Under the pieces are notes generated by a model. It did not search any database and was not told the origin of the DNA. It saw nothing but the letters and a program-made list of their open reading frames with translations. A stretch of DNA of 64,000 nucleotides, taken from the NCBI RefSeq assembly GCF_945859705.1, contig NC_079136.1, positions 51,846,094 to 51,910,093 on the forward strand, given 5' to 3'. Positions 1-13,400 of the stretch are shown one piece after another. This stretch comes from Episyrphus balteatus. Taxonomy: Eukaryota > Arthropoda > Insecta > Diptera > Syrphidae. The position numbers and the translations under genes are program-made. Each line of letters opens with the position of its first letter. Positions within the stretch are counted from its first letter, which is position 1.

Positions 1-597
1 GGGCTTAACCTGAAATCTTGGCAGCACTGTATATTGAATGTTCCGAAAACAGCAGACACAACAAAAATTTAGAGTTGTCATATTTTCGCTTTCGGGTTTT
101 CCTTGTATTTTTCATGTATGTTTTACAAAGAGGTACAAAAATGTATGCTAGCAAGCTTATATAAATTCATAAATTCAGCCTGGTCAGGCTTATCCGAAAA
201 ACAAGCTTTCTTCGGTTAAGTTTCTTTAACAGCATTTAAACAACTTATTAGAAGTTTTTAAAAAAATTCGGACTTCCAAAAGCAACTAAATTCTGAAGTA
301 AGCTCAATACAAACTATATAAAAAGTAATACCTCTACATCTTTGACATAAAAAAAAAACACAATTTACCAACCAACATTTCTGCCCTTGTCGCTGCAAAA
401 GTGTATTCTCATTTTTTGTTCAAAGTGTACTTTCAGTTATCTATCATAACCCAAACCTCCACTACAAGCAAACCCATCTAATATCTCAATGTTGCCTAAA
501 CTGTCTTTGATTTCGTGTTAAAAAAAAAAAGAAAGAAATTTCAACTTGTTCAACTGCTTGGTTGGCAGCAGTGTAAAATTTGATAGTTCTTTTCAAC
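1..597. other. Upstream region of eIF4B, no gene seen
   Basis: This is AT-rich non-coding sequence leading to the eIF4B start codon at 598. No open frame of note, tRNA or clear repeat is visible. The last stretch before the ATG is pyrimidine-rich (TTCTTTTC at about 587-594). That loosely resembles the TCT-type initiator of translation-factor genes, but the transcription start cannot be fixed from sequence. Confidence 0.5.
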
Positions 598-3500
598 ATG
601 GCTTCTTCAGGTTGGTTTTTTTACCTAAAATTTCTTTTCCAAATTAATTACAAATTAACCAATTTAAAGTGATTACAAAATAAATTAATGAAATGAAATT
701 TATTCACCACAATTTTGTTTATATTTTCAAATAAAAATTATACCAAACAATCCATTTTGTGTTAAATTACAAGCAAATGAAAATTCTGACATCTCTCCCA
801 ATAAATCGTTTTAAGAGTTTTTTTTTTTTTTTTGTTCCGCGTGGCTATAATAAAATTTACAAAAAAAAAATTGAAAATCCTAAAACAATGAAATTCACAC
901 AAAGATATGACGATTTTTTCTCTCTTTGTTTTCTTTTATTTTTCTCACATAGGTAAAAAGGGTAAGAAAAATAAAGGGACTGTAATATCCCTTCAGTCAT
1001 TCCTCGCCAATGGCGAACCCCAAGCTGGCATCACCCAGGTAGCAAAAAAAGTTCGCAATTACGGCAACGATAGTGACGACGATGACGGCTCTCTGCCTCA
1101 AGTCTATCAATTGCCAACGGCTCCACGAGCCAGTCGCATTTTCGACGATGATTCCATACCACACAAACCCCCATTTCTAGCTTACATTTCGAATTTGCCA
1201 TTCGACGCTAATGAAGACGATATCCACGACTTCTTTTATCCCACGGAATTGGTTTCGCTTCGCTTGCCGCGCGAGGATGGCGAAACCGGGCGTGTTCGTG
1301 GTTTTGGCTATGCCGAATTCGAGACGCGCGATGACCTAATTCATGTGATCAGCTTGCCTGATCCTCAGGTCAAGAATCGGCGTGTTCGGATTGAAGTGTC
1401 GAATGAGAATGAACAACAGAGTAATCAGAGACGGAATAGGGATGGTGGGGATCGTGGAGATCGCAATAATCGCCGGGGCTATGATGTCTTTGGATCTGGG
1501 GAGAATCGCGAGTCAACGAACTGGCGTCGTGACAAGGAAGAGAATGATGGGGGTGGACGTGGTGGAGGCGGCGGAGGTCGTAATTACGAGCGTAATTTCG
1601 ATCGTGGTGGTTATAATAGGGATCGGGCACCACGGGAAGGTTCTGGGGAAAGGGGTGGAGGTGGATCGTGGCGTACTGGTGATCGGCCAACTTATGATTC
1701 GTCTCCTCGACGTGGTGGTGGAGGTGGGGATGGATACCGCGATCGGTTTCGTGATCGCGGTGGTGATCGTAATGATCGTGGTGGGTTTGAAAGGGGTGGC
1801 GATGGAGGAGGTCGCAGTCGGCGCGAAGATGATGCACCTCAACAAGAGCGTCCCAAGTTGAACTTGAAGCCAAGGACATTGCCGCTTCCTGAGATTATTA
1901 GTAAACCAGAAGAAGAAGAGGAATCTGACGCACAACAGCAGCAAGCTGCTGCTGAATCTGGATCTGATGCCGAGACGACCAAGGCAGCACCACGTCCAGC
2001 TGGTATTCCGGCAGAGAAGGTGTTTGGGTCGGCTAAGCCAGTTGATACAGCTGCTCGAGAGAAACAAATTGAGGAGCGTTTGGAGGAGACTCGTCGTCAG
2101 GAACGAGAACGCCGCGAAAAGGAACAGAAGGAGCAGGAGAATGATGTTAGCGAAAAATTGGCTGATGTCGAGCTTAACAAAGATGACAAAGAAACTAGAA
2201 ATACTGCAATTAGTAGTTGGCGTCGAAGGGATGAAGATGGTGGGGATGGTGGCAGGAAAAATAGTCCCGATCGTAGGAATCAAGAGCGTAGATCTGGTGG
2301 TGGTAAGTTTAGTTTTAGACTTTCCAAAAAAATAAATAAAAATAATTTAATATAAATTGCAGATGATCGTCGTGGTCGTGACAATCGGGACTACAACAAC
2401 CGTGATAACAGAAATCGCGATAGAAATGACAGGTTAGTATTTTTTTTACTTTTAACCCCTACTTTATAGATTTTAATAATTATCCTTAGTCATCATGATT
2501 ATTAAACAGGTTTTACTTTTTTTTTATTTTGAATGCAAACGAAGTTTGTTTGTTATGCGAAAAATCAATAAATGGTTTTTTTTTTCGTATAAGTATTAAT
2601 GTAAAATTAGTAAGAGAAGAATATTTCCAAATCAAATTAGGATACAATATGAATGATTATCTAATTTTATTTTTTTCGTTAGATGTGTTTTTTTTTCGGT
2701 GGGCCTTATTTAGTTTTGAGTAATTATATAAAACATGTGTCAGGTTGCACTCCAAAAATAGGTCATTACTTTAAAATTGAGGTCATATTGAAAAAGTTTC
2801 GAACATATTTAGAACTTCATTTGGATGAATATATCGTCAATGAAAATAGGTTCATCTATCATTCTCGACTTTAACCAAAATCAATAAAATGCAAACGAAC
2901 AGTTCAATGTTCAGACGAACTGATGCGAAAAATGACCGACATGTTAAGAAAATCATTTCTTTTTAACTTGTATATATCATTTTAATGTAGATTTCTATTA
3001 AAACATGGGTTTTTTTTACATGATTTGTTAATTAATTTCCTTATTTCACGTAAATCTGAGTTTGTTTTTGGTAATGAAATGTTGCAACTTCAAAATGTTA
3101 AATCGAAATTACTCTTGTTAAGGTATAGAATAAGAATCATCTTGTATCATTTCGCTATAATCGTCGGCACGTTTAAGGAGTCAGTATCTGTAAGATGATT
3201 TTTTCTGGTAGGTATGAGAGAAAGCACAACAAGTCTAAGAGAATTAAGTTGTAACCTTTGGTAAGATTCTGCAATAAGAGACAATTTAAATGTATCACAT
3301 TATTCACCAAAAACTTGGAAATCAATTTCCTCTTTTATTTTGAAGAAAGAAATCTATTAAATTGTTGATTTTGTTATATCAAATTGATTTATTCTATAAA
3401 TCATTTCAATGACTTATACAACTATCATTTAAAACGAATCCATTCTTGATTTCTTCGAAATCTTAAATGTTACCTTCCTTGAATTCATGTTATAGTGGAG

Positions 3501-6500
3501 TAACTAAAACAAATTAATAGGGAACCCGGCCGAACAGCTCTGATTTTGATGATTTTTATTTTTCAAACGTCGGTAATTAAAAATACTTTAAAGTCTATAG
3601 GTTAAAAATTGCCGATGTTGCCGTATTGTTTTTTTTTTTAAATTAAAGTTAATTTTTTTTTTTACAAAACCATTTTTTTTGCTTAAATTTCATAAAATAA
3701 ATGATAAAAGATTCTCTAGGTAATTTAAGTAAAACAAATATATGGGCCTAAAAGACAATCTTCCATCGTTTAAGCGATAAATGCAATTTTATGGAATGGT
3801 CCTCAACTCAAAATTTTGGAAAAAAAAAACGCTTTTAATTTAAATGGTTTTTTTTTCAAACTTTTTCAAAATAAAATATGAATTTATTTGAAAAAAAATT
3901 TTGGGCATAGATGTTATGAGTTGAATTCCGAAGAGGAAAAAAAAATATATATTACATTTAAAAAAAAAATAATTGAAAATGATTTCAATTTCATTCGATT
4001 TTTTTTGACAAAGAATGAATTTTTGCATTCAAATAATTGATTTTCTAAAAGCCTTTGGCAAAAAAGAAGTTTAAACTTTTGCTATTTTACTTTCAACAAT
4101 AAGGGCTATTGAATGAATAAAAAAATAACTTTATATTTAAATGTTGAACTTTAAAAAAATATAAGTTAAATTTTTTTTCAAAATTTCTATTAAAAAAAGT
4201 TCTTCGAAAATGAAATACTTTTTAATTTTTTTTATAAACTGTAATACATATTGACATTTCCTTTTATAATTTCAAATCATAATAAATGTGGCCAAAAAAA
4301 AATTGAAAAATTAATGCATTTTATACGAACAAATTTTAAAAAGGACATGTTAAAATTTTTTCAATAATTTTTTTTTTTCAAAAATCTGAGTTTAATTACC
4401 ATTTTTTTCAAAAACCCTTTCTTCAATTTACTTAATTATGAATAAGCTTCTAGCTTTTTAAAAATGTATATTTTAATATTGTAGGTGTTGCCGTTGTGTT
4501 CAAATATTTTTTTTTTGTGTTTGAAGTCAATTTGTGAGAAAATTGCATTTATCGCCTAAACGATGGAAGATTGTCCTTCACTGCCATATACATAGTTGTT
4601 TTCCTTTAATTGACTAGACAATCTTTTGGCATTATTAAATTTATGAAATTTAAGCAGAATTTTTAAAAAAACAAAATTTTTGTTCACAAAATTTAAAAAA
4701 TCAAAACGGCAACAGGGGCAATTTTTAATCTATAGACTTTAAAGTATTTTTAATTACCGGCGGCGTTTGAAAAAAAAATCATCAAAATCAGAGCTGTTCG
4801 GCCGGGTTTCCTAATATTGCCATTTTTTGAGCTTTAGTTACTCTTATATTAAATTTTATACACATGCGATGTTTTGCATTGTTTTTTCTTAGTTACTTGG
4901 GGTTACTTTGCAATCAAAATCACACTGCTATATCCTTTTGTTTGTTTTAGTATAGGGATTTTTTTAACTTATGACAACAGAAAATATTGTTGCAAAGAGA
5001 ACAATATTCCATTATACCAAAAATGTTTGTATTATTTTCTCGCCACAAGAAGTGTATTCAAAACTTTTGTAAACCAAATCGTTTTGGTATTAGAAAAGGC
5101 AGTTTTGTTTTTAATAACAAAAGTGCATTGTTATTTAACTATTTCTTGCAATTGCATACTCTTGATTCTGTAAGAGTTTCACTTCTTATTGTCATAGTTA
5201 GAGGGTTTTAGTTTTGCGAATTAAAAATCACAACTCAATAAGATTATTTAATAATTAAGTAAGTGAAATACGTAAGTTGAGGCTTTTCTCAAGTGATCGT
5301 TTGAACTCTTAAAAGCCAAAACGTTTGCTAAATTTTAGCGTAAGAATACGATCTAAGTAAACCTATGAGCTTATTTTCACAAAACTCTTCAGATGTTTAC
5401 CCTTTGTTACAACTGTTTGTTCAAAAAAAAAAAAAAAAACGTTGAAATATGTTTTTATATTTCTTGAATGCAAGTCTGAAGAAAAATGTAATTATATTGT
5501 AGTTATTACATTTATATTAATACATTTTTGGGCTGATATTCTAAAAGACTTGAGTGACGACTGTGAATCTCTTTCAATTAATAATAGACAACAATGTTCC
5601 AACATCATCCGATTACAAGAATATTTTTTACTCTACTCAAATCTTATTCTTTTTCTCTGGAATTTCGATTAATTGTGAAATTCTAATTTTATGATTCACT
5701 CTAAAATAAATAATATTTTGTTGTTCTTAAGAAATATGTATGTATGACAAAACAACTGTAAGAATAAAGCATTGGACTCAAGATCAACGAAAATGCATTA
5801 AATCCTTTCATTATTGTAGATAGCTCATTAAAAATATGGCGGGAGTTGTAAAATGTTTTAAAAAGGTGTTGTTTTATGCTATCTCTATTATATCTCTATT
5901 CCAAAAGACCCATAATTAAAAATGCATCCGTGCCAAATAACAATATAAGATAAAAATGCTTAGCTTAAATATCATGTATTGCTTGAATCATTGAATTTAT
6001 TCGCTTAAGATTTAGGCCATGCATTAGGAAAAGGGCGACAAAACAATAGAAAAATTAAGGGTGCGGCCATGCAACGAGCGACTGAACTACAATAATTAAA
6101 GCATGAAATCTTGCAGTCGGGATTCAATTTTGATCTATTTTTTTTATCGCTCAGCTACCTAATCAAATTGTTGTATTAAAATTGTTCAGGGTAAGCAATA
6201 ACTTCAGAAATTCTTTTAACGAATTTTAAAAATATGTAAATCTAAAGATCTTTACAAATTAAACAGAGTTAACTTTAAAAACATTTTTTGCCAACTTTGT
6301 TGGAAACAAATTGTAAGCATATTGCATAGTGTGTGATATTTGCGGGAATGTACAACGCGACGGTTGTATCGTCTAGAGTCCGCTTTTTCTTATTAATTTT
6401 CAATTGCAATAACTTGGTACATGTAATCCATTGTAAATGACCTAACCCTATATCAATAATTGTGGTTGAGTTTGTCCTTAAAAAAAAAAAAGATTGATAA

Positions 6501-7625
6501 TGTACAAGGTGCCTTGCTAGCACAGCATTTTTTTATTACCAAAAAATGTCAATTTATTTCTATAAATATAGCACCCGATGGTAGGCCGAAATAAAAGAAG
6601 TAAAAAAAATAAAATAAAAAACTGGGTCATCTCCATTATCGATTTTTTTTACACAATGCCAATACCTTGCCCTGTATACCAAGTAATAAATAATAATTGA
6701 AAAGGAATATGGAATGAATATTTATTCCTATTGATTAGTAAATAAATGCATTTTAAAAATTTTTTGAACTAACATAATTGAATAATTGAAAAAAAAAACT
6801 GCAATGTTTCTCGTGGCATATACAGTAAAAACCAAATATGAATATAATTCATTCAAGTTGACTTCAGGGCTTTATTGCAATAATTTAATTTGTTATACGT
6901 TAATAAGTTGATTTTTACGATTTCTTTTTTGATAAATTAAAAATTATGTGCACTTTTATTAGATTTTCCCGAAAATCGTTGCATTTAATTTAGTCTTTAT
7001 TTAAAAGATAAAAATAATAAATATTAATACATCAAAAAATTAAAAACGGACGTATGATTATTTTTTTAAATTTTGTTATGAGGTTTTGGTAAAAAATTAC
7101 CTACTGGCAATTTTGTTGTTTTTTTTCTAAGCTTGTGATTTAAAGTTCTTATGATTAAAATAAGATAGACAAGATTGAGTTACCGGTAACATGAAAGAGT
7201 TTCTCGTTTCTTGCAATTTATAATTTTTTTAAAGAAACTCATTTAGTTCTGAAGAGTTTAGTTTTTTTTTTTATTTTGATCTTTTTTATTTCTTACAGAA
7301 ATAAGAAAACGATTTTGAAACATTGATTTTTGTTCTCTGCCCTTAATAAAACAATTAAATCACGATACACTTTTTAACAGAAATGACCGTTATAACAAGG
7401 ACAGGCCAAATAACAGAGAAGATAGGCCAAGGGATGACAGCAAACAAAAGCGGGAACCAAGGCCCGATAGGCCAATGCCAAAGTATCAGCCACCTGCCGC
7501 TGGCCCGGTAAGAAAATCAACCCTTTTTTATATGAAAATGATTCTATACAAATTTTTTTGGACTACAGATTCTACAAACAGCAAACAAATATTCCGGACT
7601 ATTAGACGATGACGGCTCCGATTAG
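598..7625 (+). CDS. eIF4B: Eukaryotic translation initiation factor 4B (eIF4B), five coding exons
   Basis: eIF4B binds RNA and stimulates the eIF4A helicase during 43S recruitment to mRNA in the cytoplasm. Joined exons are 598-610, 953-2302, 2363-2432, 7381-7507 and 7569-7625. All introns are GT-AG, phases match at every junction, and the product is 538 aa. The first exon encodes only MASS plus one base; exon 2 continues with GKKGKKNKG, a lysine-rich N-terminus typical of eIF4B. One RRM lies at about residues 78-155, with RNP2 AYISNLPF and RNP1 RGFGYAEF both intact. It is followed by an Arg/Asp/Gly-rich region (about 160-330) and an acidic, then Glu/Arg-rich coiled segment. The C-terminus is Arg/Asn/Asp-rich and ends LLDDDGSD. 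Introns 2 and 4 are 60 and 61 nt, while intron 3 is 4.9 kb and carries a foldback element. Large antisense frames over exon 2 are shadows of its repetitive codons. Identification rests on the RRM and overall architecture. Confidence 0.93.
2433..7380 (+). other. Large third intron of eIF4B
   Basis: This 4,948-nt intron separates exon 3 (ending at a GTTAGT donor) from exon 4 (TTTTTAACAG acceptor). It is AT-rich and its open frames are short and not protein-like. The only organised structure recognised is the foldback element at 3498-4843. The rest (2433-3497 and 4844-7380) shows homopolymer runs and nothing assignable. Confidence 0.8.
3498..4843. repeat. 1.35-kb foldback element in eIF4B intron 3
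   Basis: Two inverted arms of about 300 bp (3498-~3795 and ~4537-4843) face each other across a roughly 740-bp AT-rich centre. Matching landmarks are GAGTAACTAAA at 3498 with TTTAGTTACTC ending at 4843, the shared AACCCGGCCGAACAGCTC block, and the TTCCATCGTTTAAGCGATAA block with its complement near 4545-4572. No transposase frame is present, so it is non-autonomous. A possible TTATA duplication flanks it, but with a three-base offset on the left, so the superfamily is not assigned. Confidence 0.75.
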
Positions 7626-8880
7626 GAATTGTTTACTACAAATTTAAATTCTTTTTAAAAAAAAATATAAATTACTCAGCGGGCTTGTGGTGGAAATGTA
7701 CGATAAGGCCCCCACATGCCATTTTAAATTAACAAATTAAGAATTAAAAAAAAAAAAAAAAAAAACAAAAAACAAACCCTACCTATTTATCGAAATCGTA
7801 AAAAAAACAGTCTAAAACTATAAAAAACTAAAATATATATCTGGGACATTTTTTATTCATAAAGTCAAATATCTGTATCGTTAAAATTTGTCCTTTTCCA
7901 CCTTCTTACACATTTCATGCTATTTTATTTTTTGCCTCGTGTTGTTATTTGCAATTTATTATTTTTTTAAGCTTTTTCACATATCTTATTTTTACTCTTA
8001 TTATTATTTTATATATTTCTTTTTTTGTTTTCTATATATGATTTTTATAAGAGTCTATAAAAAAAGAAACAAACGAAAAAAATATAACATGAATTCTTTT
8101 ATTTTAAAAACGATGACAAAAAAACAAATGATGAAACAAACGCAAAGAATAAAAACAAACAAATTAAAACTAAAACAATAGATAATGTTTATTTAAAAAC
8201 AAAAAACATAGATGAAATAAGAATTAAAAAAGCAGAATAAAACAAAGAAAAGAAAAAACAAACAATTTTTTAATAGTTAAGTCAAGTTGTGTGTGCTAAT
8301 TTAGATTTACTAAACTTTAAAAATGGGTCTTCCAAGGGAACAAACGAAACGCTGACAAATTGGAAGCCCAAATTAAAATAAAAAAAAAAAAACAAAAAAT
8401 AGAAATTTAATAAAAAATAGGATATGAATATTTATGAATGCGGTAAACTAATAGGAGGGGTAATAAATATTATGCTGTTTTTATCTCTTGGACTATAAGT
8501 TATTATTTTTTTTTGTTTTAAATAGTCAAATATCATAGTGTTCTAATTTTAGCCCATTCTTATTTAATTTTTAATTTTAAATAAGCAGAAATATATATAT
8601 ATAAACATATTACAAAACAAAAGGAATATAAATATATATATATATATATAGTCTACCCAACACACACATAAAGATATTCAAAAAACAAAGAAAAGTAAAC
8701 AAAACAAAAGTAATATCTCTAGCATAAAACTGTTTATTTGGCATAATGGTTTATTTAAATAATAATTTTTAATATTGTATTTATATATATTATATAAAAT
8801 GTATAAACAAAACAAAAAAAATCAACCAACCAACGTCGTGCGTAAATTAAATAAAAACAAAACTAAATATTTTTCCTTTA
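7626..8880 (+). other. Probable eIF4B 3' UTR and downstream AT-rich tract
   Basis: The sequence after the TAG at 7623-7625 is extremely A/T-rich with long A runs and a (TA)n tract near 8632-8650. There are several AATAAA hexamers, one at 8850-8855. The polyadenylation site cannot be chosen from sequence. The 97-codon frame at 7888-8181 is low-complexity Phe/Tyr/Lys and is not considered coding. Confidence 0.45.
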
Positions 8881-10043
8881 AAATATTTGATTCGACGAAG
8901 GAAACCAAAATGTGTTTTTATTGAAGATGGAGAAGAGGAAAAAGAAGTAAACTGACTTACAAATCTCAACCATTCTTGTGTGCGTGTAATTAATTTGCAA
9001 GAATGGAAGGGACCTACAGTCCGAAAAGCTTAGCAATTATAATTATATTAAGAGGTTTTTTTCAGTTCCCCGCAAGAGGCACTACCGCTAAATAAATAAA
9101 TTTTGTATGGTGGAGGCTGGGACTCGAAATATACTTGATTGCATCGACCACCCTGATTAAGTGGTTGAACGGTGAATAAAAAATATATGACAGGGTTATG
9201 TTCTTAGGGCTATCAAAGGAATTGGTAATTTCAAATATACATTAAGTGTAAGCAAAAAAGATGTTACGTATACCCTTCGACAGGAGGGAGGGGACATTGA
9301 TGAATCAATTAGGAACAAGGAAATTTAAAAAAGAAGAACACAAGAAATTCAAAGGTGTTTCCGCAATGAGCTTGAACTTGGTTAGTTTAGAGAGGTCATA
9401 ACAAGGCTCAAAATAAACTTAATATTTTAAATCACAGAAAAGTAGTAAATACAGTTAAATTTCGAGAGTATACGAAGAAAACAGAAGTTTTCTCTAACGT
9501 TTTCAAAGTACTTCAAAACTAATACACCGATCCTTTTTAAATTTTTAACACTACTTCTGTTCAAACTTTACAAGGTAACGCTGGATATTTTTTTTAAATT
9601 TATTAATATTTTTGATTTTACAATAGCAAATACGACGTATTTTTTTGCTTTTTTCTTCAAATTGTTTCAAAAAAGTGAAAAATTGAAATTTCAAAAACCC
9701 TCCCAGCGTTACCCGGGTAAATCTTTTATCCAAAGAATGAATTCTAAATTAAAATTGAAAAATCTTCGTGAAAATTGTACATAATATTATTCGAATGTCA
9801 TACTCTAATGTACCATTGGTTGTAATAAATAGATTTTAACTGTAGTCACAGAATATTATGACAAATGGCTTTTGGTACGAATTTACCTTATATCCCTTTA
9901 AAACAAAAGTATCTTGAAAAAAACAACTATTTACATCTACACTTCATAAAATATTGGTTAATAGTCAAAATATCATCGAATATCTATCACTTCACTTGGA
10001 ATATTGTCAGAAGAAGCACAAGAGTGCAAAAAAAAAATAAATA
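8881..10043. other. Intergenic region between eIF4B and the TEX10 gene 3' end
   Basis: The two genes converge here (eIF4B on +, TEX10 on -). Apart from the small inverted-repeat element at 9574-9713, no gene or RNA is visible. Confidence 0.5.
9574..9713. repeat. Short MITE-like element with 11-bp terminal inverted repeats
   Basis: GGTAACGCTGG at 9574-9584 is perfectly mirrored by CCAGCGTTACC at 9703-9713, enclosing about 118 bp of AT-rich sequence. A target duplication is not obvious. Confidence 0.5.
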
Positions 10044-10380
10044 GGCCCTTATTGCGAGTGTCGTTCAACTTTCGATGCTATAAAGTCGATCGAATCGATA
10101 AATATCTGTTTTAGTATTGTGTATCTCTTTTGACAAAAATATTTTCTATTGTGGACTATAAACTTGATTTGAGTCGATAGCAAAATTGTAAACGAAAAAC
10201 ATCGAACGATAAAACGAAAAATTTCGTTCACAACAGAATTTCACAACAAAAAAATTCATTTTCGATGATCGATTTTCGACAAAAGTCTTCTATCGATAGA
10301 GATTCACAATACCAAAAGTCATTTTCGATGATCGACAAAAGTCGTCTATCGATAGACAAACGATACTTGCAACAAGGGCC
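10044..10380. repeat. 337-bp MITE with GGCCCTT terminal inverted repeats
   Basis: The left end reads GGCCCTTATTGCGAGTGTCG. The right end, read in reverse complement, starts GGCCCTTGTTGCAAGTATCG, giving a roughly 22-bp TIR with three mismatches. The interior is full of TCGAT/ATCGA motifs that allow further pairing. ATA flanks both ends as a possible short duplication. There is no coding capacity. Confidence 0.7.
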
Positions 10381-10470
10381 ATATCAAATGATTTATGGTT
10401 GCTAATAAAAATTCCATTATGTTAATGCTCTTATCTAAAAACTTCTTGCTTTACATTTTTTTATATAAAT

Positions 10471-10476
10471 TTTATT
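10471..10476 (-). terminator. Poly(A) signal AATAAA overlapping the TEX10 stop codon
   Basis: On the minus strand the coding sequence ends ACA AAA TAA, and the same bases form an AATAAA hexamer. Further A/T-rich sequence follows. If it is used, the 3' UTR would be only tens of bases long. Confidence 0.4.
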
Positions 10477-13400
10477 TTGTCACAATAAACTTAAAATAGC
10501 TTGATATTCTCTTATCAGTTACATGTGCATCAATTTTTACAATCAATTCCTTTTGTTGTTCTAGACTAAAACGATCTGTCCAGAAAAACAGATTCATAAT
10601 TAGTTTTTTGCCTTCGAATGCATTTTCACTTCCTAGAACTTGGACTTTTTGAATATTTTCTGAAAAAGAAAAACACCACTTATTTAAATAGCAACAAAAT
10701 TAATGTCAAAACAAAAGCTTACCAATAACTGGTTCAATAATAGAAGGTAACGCCTTAAGGAATCTAACATTTTTTTGCTTTCCAAGATTAGATAAAGCCA
10801 TAAGCGCTTCTTGTGGTATCGTTGGTTTCAGTAGAATCTGCTTGGGCAACTCCGATAGCCAAGAATCAAATTCAGTTGGTCTAAAATTCATCAAATGTTG
10901 AGATAGAAATTTTTTGATTAACAATAAGAATACTAACCCATATAAAGAATTTAATTTTGGCGAGGATACAATATCACATAGCAATATCAACACCTTCGTT
11001 TGTCCTTCCTTCGTAAAGTAGCCATTTTGAGCTGAATTTATCACCGTCCTCAAAAGAGCCCGTGTATTTTCCTGATCATACCTCAGCAACGTCAGTCCAC
11101 TATGGTATAGATTTGCCCTTAAGGCTTTTTCAAGACACTGAAAACCATCCAAATGGGTGCTTTTGATCTCAGATACAATTTCTAAATAAGAAATGATTCA
11201 TAAACGAAACAGGCTTCATGTAACTTTTACTTACTCGTTAGAAACCTCAACATTTCGGCGACCTTTTCAACATTCTTATCCAACTTGTTCTCATAAAAAA
11301 CACACATCAAATAAGCCAGAGTTGTGTTCTGCAGCAGACAATGTGGCCCACCAGCTTCGAGTACCTCCTTCTCAGATGCAGCCCCTTTCGATTTTGACTT
11401 TGCTAAACGGGAACCTTCACCCTGTTTGTAGGGAAAGGTACCCAAAAAATTTGCTACAAAGCTATCGGCATACTCTTTACGAAACCATCTACTCAAATCC
11501 GTATTGTTGATCTCAGCTTCGAGCATTTCTGTAAGTACCCAAAGATTTTGAAGAATTTCAAGAACAATCTTGAGCGTTTTGGCCGCGTCATAAGAAAGTA
11601 TCACCTCCTTTGAGGAGTTCTCATTTTCGCTACTACGAACTTCTAACCAAGATTCAAATAGCAATGGCATTAAATTTTCAATGTATCCTTTAAGAATCGA
11701 ACTCTGATCTGCCTTCGAAGTTGATTTCTCACTTATCGATTTGTTAAAGATCTGCGATAAGTCACAGTTCTCATTCAATTGCCATTTTACTACAGGAAAG
11801 TACTGTGGCTGGACAGCACTAAAAGTATTGGTAATCTTGTAGCGAGAACTTTGACCAACTGAAGAAATCGTTAACCGATTCCGATGACTTTCGATGAGAG
11901 TTTTTAGCATTCCCTGTAGACGTTCAAGTACTTTGCTACGCCATTGGATTGTTGTTGTTTTGTTACCCATATTGACAGTGAGTGTTCGTCCTGGTTTAGC
12001 ATCCGTACGAATCTTGGAAATCATTTCAATAAAGTTTTGGAAGATTTTTGTACTGTTTTCAGCCACCAACACCGGTACGTGGAGCAGGAGGACGTCCAAG
12101 AATAGAAGCGAGTCTTCTTGGAGCGATGGTTGGATGTGAGTCATAGCACATCGCAGATACGAAGACAAAGCCTGGAAAAATGGTTCTATTGCTTCGGTGG
12201 GTAGAGTGGCCAATAGACTACTGAGAGTTTTAAAACATTCTCGCCGAGTGTCTTTTTCGATGTCGAGACTGATTGCAGCGATAGATTGAATCAAGTCACC
12301 TAAATGTCGAAAAATTTCATCTGAAGTGAAACTAGATTCCCGAAGATTGCGAAGCGCTTCCGTACGAAATGAGGAGCTACTGTGTTTAAGGCGATTAAGG
12401 GTTTCCTGAGAAGAGTTGGATATAATATAATAATAAATATAATATAAAAAAAAAAACAAAATTTGAAAGAAAATGAACAACCTCTAGGTTGTTTTATTCC
12501 CACTAGGCTTGTGTAGTTCGCGAACGAACTAGTTCAATGAACTAGTTCATCTTGGTGAACTAGTGAACTTAGTTCTCTTACTTAGTTCAATTTAGTTCGC
12601 GAATAGCGAAAAAGATTTGTTTCAACAAACTAAACAGCCACCTAGAGCAATCGTAATATGACATTACGACGAAACAGCTTGCGCTCACCTTACATTATGA
12701 TTTTTTATATATTTTTTGTATGAAATTAAGTCCCATCTGTATAGGGAATTTTCAAATTTGGTCCTTGTCGACGACAGCGCCCTTTTAACCCAACAGACTT
12801 TTAAAGAAGGGGTGCAGAAACCAAAGTGCATATGAAATTGCATCCAATTCTTTGTTGAGCGAAATCAGTTCTTCTGCTCTACCTCAAGATTTTGATGCAC
12901 CACTTACTCTTATTTCTGAGCAACAACAAAAAACAAGAAGCATCTTGGACCTTGCATTACTATGATTTCGATTAAATGAAAGCAAAACATACTTCTTCTA
13001 GACATTCGTCAGGAACCAGAAAAGTCGAAAATGTAGAAAATAAAATATGTACATATCTGTTATATAGGTTGTATTTGTTTTATTATGTAGAATGCGTCAA
13101 TTTTACATAGGGGGGAATAAAACAAATTATTTCGAGTTCATTTTAGAAAATAGTATTATAATAATAAATAAAGTATGAAAGGTATAACTACACAGGGTAC
13201 TTTTGGCAAAAATTCTTAAAGTGAAAATTTTCAAACTTAGATTAGATTAGATTCTTCCTTTATTCATTAGATAAATTACAATTTTTTTTTCTATTGGAAA
13301 TACGGACATGACAATGCTGCCGTCTTATTTTGTGATGCAGAATTCTTAAATCTTGACTTCAAAACGTTTATAGTTTTTTTTCGAGAAAAATTGCCCTTTG

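Noticed and set aside
1370..2283. Large antisense and alternate-frame ORFs over eIF4B exon 2
   Set aside because: They arise from the repetitive Arg/Gly/Asp codons of the real gene; the plus frame carries an intact RRM and matched splice sites.
7888..8181. 97-codon plus-strand frame after eIF4B
   Set aside because: Phe/Tyr then Lys low-complexity translation of a T-rich and A-rich tract in the probable 3' UTR.
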